Notes under the pieces: generated by a model | What the model was told of the DNA's origin: nothing | Seen by the model: only the letters and a program-made list of their open reading frames with translations | The model's database searches: none | Assembly (NCBI GenBank): GCA_003427395.1 | Contig: BFEA01000149.1 | Coordinates: 2,866,177-2,892,420, forward strand | Length of the DNA stretch: 26,244 bases | Direction: 5' to 3' | Source of the DNA: Chara braunii | Taxonomy: Eukaryota > Streptophyta > Charophyceae > Charales > Characeae | Shown here: piece after piece, positions 21,697 to 26,244 of the stretch | Position numbering within the stretch: position 1 is the first letter of the stretch | Layout of the letters: every line of letters begins with the position of its first letter | Position numbers and translations under genes: made by a program

Positions 21697-22150
21697 CACT
21701 TTCTTGCTATGCTCTAGCCTGATAGCTACTTCGTTTGTTGGAGTTTCTTGCTCTATTTTCGAAAGGAAGGTGGGTGAGGGTGATTACAATGGATGGGGGG
21801 GGCTGGGGTAATGGCGGGGGAAGAGGTAAGACATCACGAGGGAAATGGGGGAGGGGAGAGGAAGGGGAGGAGTCTGGGGTTGAAGGACATGGTGAGGGAG
21901 GTAGTGAGCAAAGGGATTGTTGGCACTTTCCTTTGCTATGCTCTAGCCTGATAGCTACTTCGTTTGTTGGAGTCTCTTGGTCTATTTCCGAAAGGAAGGT
22001 GGGTGAGGGTGATTACAATGGATGGGGGGGGCTGGGGTAATGGCGGGGGAAGGGGTAAGACATCACGAGGGAAATGGGGGAGGGGAGAGGAAGGGGAGGA
22101 GTCTAAGGTTGAAGGACATGGCGAGGGAGGTAGTGAGCAAAGGGATTGAT
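21697..22150. repeat. Tandem duplication with about 229-bp period
   Basis: GCTATGCTCTAGCCTGATAG occurs at 21,706 and 21,935, each followed by a G-rich block with GATTACAATGGATGGGGGGG and AGACATCACGAGGGAAATGG. The two copies differ at few positions. The duplication sits inside the right R1 element and is absent from the left copy. Confidence 0.9.
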
Positions 22151-23453
22151 GGTGGGATGAGGAGGGAGGGTTGGAGTAGGTAGAGTTGGGATAGGGAGAG
22201 GGAGGGGGAAGAGCAGGGGGTGTCACTTACCCTTGGAATGCAGACTGCTTCATAGTTATCTCGTGTTTGAATTCCTCATCTAGTCACTGTACTACCTAAT
22301 CATCAATCGAACTACCAATCTCATCATTTCATTACCATCCTAACTAGCTTCTCTAACTAATACCATAACTAATGTCTCAATACATACTTGATCTTCCTTA
22401 TTTTCAGAACCTGAAATCCTTCGTCTAACAAACATAAATGGTATTTTTATATACCTAAATGCTATGTGATAGATTTCTGGATTATTTAATTCTTAAATTC
22501 CTTCTCTATCTATCAGCCTTTTTCACGATGGTTTTCCCCCAATGATTTCTTCATATTATCCTTTATAGCTGGAATTCTTTTGCTAAAAAAGTTCGGAGTA
22601 TTAAAATCTTGGTAATTCTCTGGTGTTCATTCTCTGTATTAAAATCAAAATTATTCAATTCTTTTGTAGAAACCTGGTCTTCTAAATTTCTCCAATGCAA
22701 ATCTCTTTAGTTTGAATGCATGTTCCTGGTATCTATATTCTCCTCTCTGAGCATTGACGTTTTTTTCTGATGGATGGAAGGTGGAGTGAACAGGGAAGAG
22801 CTCCACTCTGCAAGGGCGATGCAAGGTGGGAGGTGAAGCCCTGCAGGGGTTGCGAGCAGATTTAGTGGGTTGTCCTATTCTGGGGTTGGGGTGGGGGTAC
22901 GTTTTCGAACATGTTATATCAAGCTTTCTTGTGTTCTGTAATTCTTGGCAGCATTTGGCCTTCTTCCTCATTCGGGATATAGGATTTCAGAGACAGTCGA
23001 ATCTGGACTAATATCTGCCGAGTTGCTTTGTTCAGTGCCCCTGGTTTGCCGATGCCAGAACGACGCTGGCTGGAGCTGGGGCATCGCCCTGTAACCTGCA
23101 AATGGCAGGAGTGTGAGGCCTTATAGAGAGATCTGAGGTTTTGCTGAGGGAGGAAAGCAATCCAGTGGCGAACCAGGGGGGGCTGCCTTGACACCTATGG
23201 GTCCGGGGATAGTCTAGGGGGGGATAACAGGTCGGCTATGGTCGACGTTGGTTAGGATGGCATCGTCTCTGAGATGTAATGTCCTGGTACAGGGGAGCTA
23301 GGAGTTGTTTTAGGATTACGAGGCCAGAATTGCTGATATAACATAGCCTTCTATATTTTTTTTATACTAATCATCATCATCATTAGTATGATCACAGTTT
23401 ACATAGAACCAGTAGAAGTTCATCATCATCATCATTATCATGATATGAGGGAC

Positions 23454-23472
23454 GCTGAGCCCGGTTCTCAGC
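23454..23472 (+). repeat. Covarying hairpin, R1 right copy
   Basis: GCTGAG (23,454-23,459), loop CCCGGTT (23,460-23,466) and CTCAGC (23,467-23,472) form a perfect six-pair stem. It is preceded by GGGAC, as in the other copies. Confidence 0.85.
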
Positions 23473-23490
23473 AAATTCAGTTTGGTCACT

Positions 23491-23558
23491 CCGGGTAGAC
23501 TGTGAGGACCCTGGCCTCAATCTTCTTACTGGTAATATCAGCCTTGGGCACTAGGCCC
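23491..23558 (+). repeat. R1 right copy 3' tail
   Basis: CCGGGTAGACTGTGAGGACC to GGGCACTAGGCCC, then poly(A). This is the same tail as at 4,244-4,311 and 11,609-11,675. Confidence 0.9.
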
Positions 23559-23692
23559 GTTTAAAAAAAAAAACAAAAAAACAAAAAAAAAAAACATATG
23601 ACTCTCAAAGGTGTCTTATTGCATTGCAGGGCTCGCCAGTCCCTCCTCCAGTTTGGCCATGTTGGGTCCTTCCACAGTTGCCGTCATATTCT

Positions 23693-24121
23693 GGGCCTCG
23701 CTGCACTACTCTAGACTCTCGAAGTTTTGAGAGTGGGTCTTCGCTGCACTTACTCTCGATCGGGAAACTCTCGAAACCGGATCGAGAGCTGTTAGATGCC
23801 ACGCTACAAGGCCACTCTCAAAACGTCGAGAGTCTCTGGCCTGCAAAAACCGAATTTGCAAGTGTCCTCGGGAGTTGCCCGCCCACAGGCTCGTTTTTCG
23901 AGAGTGGACCTCCTGTCCCGGCGGCCAGACTGTGTCCCATAGCGCAGTGCTGCAGCTCTTCTGTAGAGTCGGACGACGCCCAGGGTTTCGAGAGTTGATC
24001 TAGTGTCACAGGTTCTAGAGTAAGTGCAGCGAAGGCAGGTACTTCGAGAGTTTCGCCTCTCTGACAATGCTAGTCGAACTCTCGAAATATTTCGCGAGTC
24101 TAAAGTAGTGCAGCGAGGCCC
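23693..24121. mobile_element. 429-bp terminal-inverted-repeat element (MITE-like)
   Basis: GGGCCTCGCTGCACTACT at 23,693-23,710 is the exact inverse complement of 24,104-24,121. Both ends are flanked by TCT (23,690-23,692 and 24,122-24,124), a candidate 3-bp target duplication. Inside, an ACTCTCGA/TCGAGAGT motif recurs about nine times in both orientations, and a second inverted pair, TTCGCTGCACTTACTCT near 23,738 and AGAGTAAGTGCAGCGAA near 24,018, lies inward. There is no transposase. The size, ends and 3-bp flank suggest a non-autonomous cut-and-paste DNA transposon. PIF/Harbinger is the nearest guess from the flank length and GGGCC start, though its usual target is TTA/TAA. Confidence 0.85.
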
Positions 24122-24199
24122 TCTGTCCCACCATGACCAGGTAAGTACAGGGCTATGGCATTGTAGGAAAAGGACATAATCGCACTAAATCTACCTTTA

Positions 24200-24642
24200 A
24201 CATATCTGACCGCATTTACGCCAAGACCTGGATTTATCTGAACACGACTACACTTGTAAATACGGAAAGTTGTCTAAGTGTGAGTATGCCCTAAGTATTC
24301 TTGACACCTCGGTTGGCACCTCGCTGTTGCGGGGCAACCTGCAAAAGTCCTGAAGCTCCTCTGGAGAAGTGGAACCCCAAATTGTTTCTGACCTAAAGTA
24401 CCTATCAGCTGCTGTGGAGCATAACCCTACGTATCTACTATGACCTTTCTTGTTACTATTCTACCTAATAACTTCTCCTATCTGTTAAAACTGGATCTTA
24501 GAATAAGAGTTCAATAAGGTCATTTTCATACAAGGACTTTTTTGAATGTAGCTGACTGCAATTACAGCCCGACCTGGATGAATCTGACGGCAATCAAGTC
24601 CAGAGCGTTGTAGAAAAAGTCATGGTGTGAGTATGCCCTAAT
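24200..24642. repeat. Two related segments ending GTGTGAGTATGCCCTAA
   Basis: GTGTGAGTATGCCCTAA occurs at 24,278-24,294 and 24,625-24,641. Each is preceded by similar text (GACCTGGATTTATCTGA or GACCTGGATGAATCTGA). An inverted relative, CTAGGGCGTAATCAC, is at 24,775-24,789. They may be terminal repeats of a small DNA element. Confidence 0.5.
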
Positions 24643-24870
24643 AATGCATGCAGATAAGCCAATAACTTACATTCCAAAAGGCAAAGTGTGCTTCAGAGCC
24701 CATCATACCATGCCAGCAAGCAGCATCTTCAGCGCCCATTCGGGATTTAAAAAAAAAAAAGGGGCGGGGGGGAACTAGGGCGTAATCACGGTTTCATTTT
24801 GAAAATGCGCTTCAGGCACGATTTTGTGAATGCTGCGCCAAAGTGAGGAAAGTCGTAATTTATACAACCT

Positions 24871-24920
24871 AGCTTTAGGGCGGGTGGGGATGTGTAGCTT
24901 TAGGGCGGGTGGGGATGTGT
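24871..24920. repeat. Perfect 25-bp tandem duplication
   Basis: AGCTTTAGGGCGGGTGGGGA plus TGTGT occurs at 24,871-24,895 and again at 24,896-24,920 without change. Confidence 0.95.
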
Positions 24921-25031
24921 TGTATTCCAGGGATGCCTGAAATGGATTTTAAACTGAAATTGTGACTGCGTCCCCTAAAAAAAAAGGCCAGTTCTTTTAA
25001 CCATTTGGAATTTCTATGAAGCTGACACTGA

Positions 25032-25145
25032 GGACCTGCAAGCAAAAAAAAAAACAAAAAAGAACAAAGGACCCGCAACCAAAAAAAGAAAAAGAAACAA
25101 AGGAGCTGCAAGCAAAAAACATAAAAAAGAAACAAAGGACTTGCA
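25032..25145. repeat. A-rich minisatellite, three units
   Basis: Three units of about 33-37 bp each start GGACCTGCAAG-like and end AACAAAG, with A-runs of varying length between. A fourth start, GGACTTGCAA, follows. The lysine- or phenylalanine-rich frames across it are artefacts. Confidence 0.75.
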
Positions 25146-25215
25146 ATAGCCATGAAGCTCTATGGCAAGAATGCGATGCCCGCAATGTGGTGGTTTGTCC
25201 ACTCTTCAGTTTGTC

Positions 25216-25301
25216 TTTCCCCTTTTCCCTGTAAGGAAGCGAGGGAGAGTGTGACTGTCTTTCCCCGTTCCTTGTAAGGAAGGGAAGGAGAGTATGATGC
25301 A
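25216..25301. repeat. 43-bp tandem duplication, diverged
   Basis: TCTTTCCCCTTTTCCCTGTA near 25,216 and TCTTTCCCCGTTCCTTGTA near 25,259 are each followed by AGGAAG and GGAGAGT. Confidence 0.65.
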
Positions 25302-25534
25302 AAGAGGGGACGACCCCTTGGTTGTACTCAATTCTGTTGTTTTTTTCTTTGTTTTCCTTCCTTTTCTTTTTGAAACGAGGGACGTCCTTAAACCACCAGT
25401 ACTTCCTAAAATCATGCCCGTTAATGCGCCACGGTTTTAGGAAACATACGGGCCACTACAGGAGCGCCCAAATTCATCCAACTAGAAACGTTTCTACTCC
25501 TTTTTTTTTCCGCGGCCGATAGCTGGGCCAAGTA

Positions 25535-25715
25535 CTGGTGGCTTTTTTTTTTCATTTTTTTTTTTTTCATTTTTTTTTTTTTTTCCCTNTTCAAACACCC
25601 CCCTGCAGTGCTGGTGCTGCTGATAAGAGCAGACAACACTAGCACCCGGGGGAAGGCTCCGTCTATTGGTGGAGAGCGTCACCTGCTGGAAAACGGGTCC
25701 AGCGTCCCTTACACA
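25535..25715 (-). repeat. R2 short retroposon, copy 4
   Basis: A minus-strand R2 copy whose poly(A) is the interrupted T-run at about 25,535-25,584. The core CTATTGGTGGAGAGCGTCAC precedes the hairpin GCTGGA-AAACGGG-TCCAGC at 25,685-25,703, then CGTCCCTTA. The loop has one change from the other copies, and the stem is intact. Confidence 0.75.
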
Positions 25716-26244
25716 GAAAGAAACAATAGCATTAGCAAGCCGTGTGAATAAGAGGGACGCCTGCCAGCATTGATTGCTCTGTCACCAGAGGATTGACTGT
25801 GCAGGTTGGTGGACAAGGGATAAACCTCTTCACCCTGTGCTGGGCGCCAGAATCCTACTACTGAAGAACTAGTTTATCCCATCCCCAGCAGAATAGGACA
25901 GGAACATCCCAGAAGAACACTATGTAGAAAAACCTGGCAGCAGGGCCGACTGAAGTGAAGGCCTGCTCCTTCCTCCTCGCCCGCCCTCCCACTCTCTCCC
26001 ATACCAATCCGGGCCTGCTCACTCTCTCCCGTACCAATCCAGACCTACCAAACAATTGAGGGGGGGGGGGGGAAGGGGTNGGGGAACTCTTCCCTGGGTC
26101 TCAAGGGGATAGCTGGATCGATCCTGGTCCAGTCATGGAAGAGGAGCCGGTAATCCCTCCCTAGGTCCCTCCTTCCTTGACCTTCCCCTGGATCACATTG
26201 ACCGCCTTTCCATTCTACTTCCCCTATCTTTCCCCCGTTTTCTC
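25716..26244. other. No gene recognised; 30-bp duplication and G-run
   Basis: ACTCTCTCCCATACCAATCC at 25,991 is repeated at 26,021 (period 30 bp). A run of about 14 G follows at 26,059-26,072, with an N at 26,080. I see no coding gene or known repeat in the rest. Confidence 0.5.

Larger units (their letters stand above)
21370..23594 (+). mobile_element. R1 non-coding retroelement, right copy
   Basis: This is the plus-strand partner of the element at 4,215-6,470. It has a TCATCA-rich area (about 21,380-21,540), a G-rich duplicated stretch (21,697-22,150), an AT-rich part with AAATGGTATTTTTATATACC near 22,436 (left copy: AAATGGTATCTTTATATACC), a GC-rich part near 22,770-22,900, a single R1 unit (about 22,905-23,400, with CGACGCTGGCTGGAGCTGGG near 23,060), an ATCATC run, the covarying hairpin (23,454-23,472), the shared tail (23,491-23,558) and poly(A) (23,563-23,594). 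There is no long open frame. The orientation is opposite to the left copy. Confidence 0.75.

Noticed and set aside
21735-22149. Two similar Gly/Glu-rich open frames
   Set aside because: They come from the 229-bp G-rich duplication; no domain or start context supports coding.
10690-23607. ACATATGACTCTC present near 10,690 and near 23,594
   Set aside because: A 13-base match with no extended similarity and no element boundary at the first site; probably chance.

Overview
This looks like repeat-rich nuclear DNA from a photosynthetic eukaryote, most likely a land plant. The reasons are a short relic of chloroplast psbC (about 7,905-8,085), L1-like non-LTR retrotransposons whose ORF1 has a zinc-knuckle layout typical of plant LINEs, many poly(A)-tailed retroposons, microsatellites, and no prokaryotic gene organisation. 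I cannot name the lineage. The AT-rich codon use of the psbC piece would suit a bryophyte, lycophyte or fern, but that is a weak guess. I found no intact host gene; almost every recognisable stretch is a decayed mobile element.

Layout. 1-850: two short retroposons (called R2 here) in opposite orientations. 855-3,400: a 5'-truncated LINE fragment on the minus strand (LINE-b). 3,490-4,214: degraded plus-strand units of a repeat called R1. 4,215-about 6,470: a 2.2-kb non-coding R1 element on the minus strand, with an internal duplication. 6,690-7,110: a CpG-rich stretch with a strong inverted repeat. 7,120-9,000: an unrecognised open frame, the psbC relic and a possible copia-type LTR junction. 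9,150-10,220: two LINE fragments on the plus strand (LINE-c), closed off by a minus-strand R2 copy at 10,221-10,385. 10,722-11,083: a 37-bp GC-rich minisatellite. 11,565-about 20,300: a nearly full-length, inactivated LINE on the minus strand (LINE-a), with ORF1, endonuclease, reverse transcriptase, C-terminal domain and poly(A). 21,370-23,594: a second R1 element on the plus strand, the inverted partner of the left copy. 23,693-24,121: a 429-bp terminal-inverted-repeat element with 18-bp perfect ends. 24,200-26,244: minor repeats and another R2 copy.

How the parts relate. LINE-a and both R1 elements end in nearly the same 67-bp sequence before their poly(A), which suggests that R1 was mobilised by LINE-a-type machinery. 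R1 and R2 also share a small hairpin with a conserved seven-base loop, CCCGGTT, and a stem whose pairs change together between copies. This covarying hairpin is the most novel-looking signal in the window and suggests an RNA structure kept for retrotransposition.
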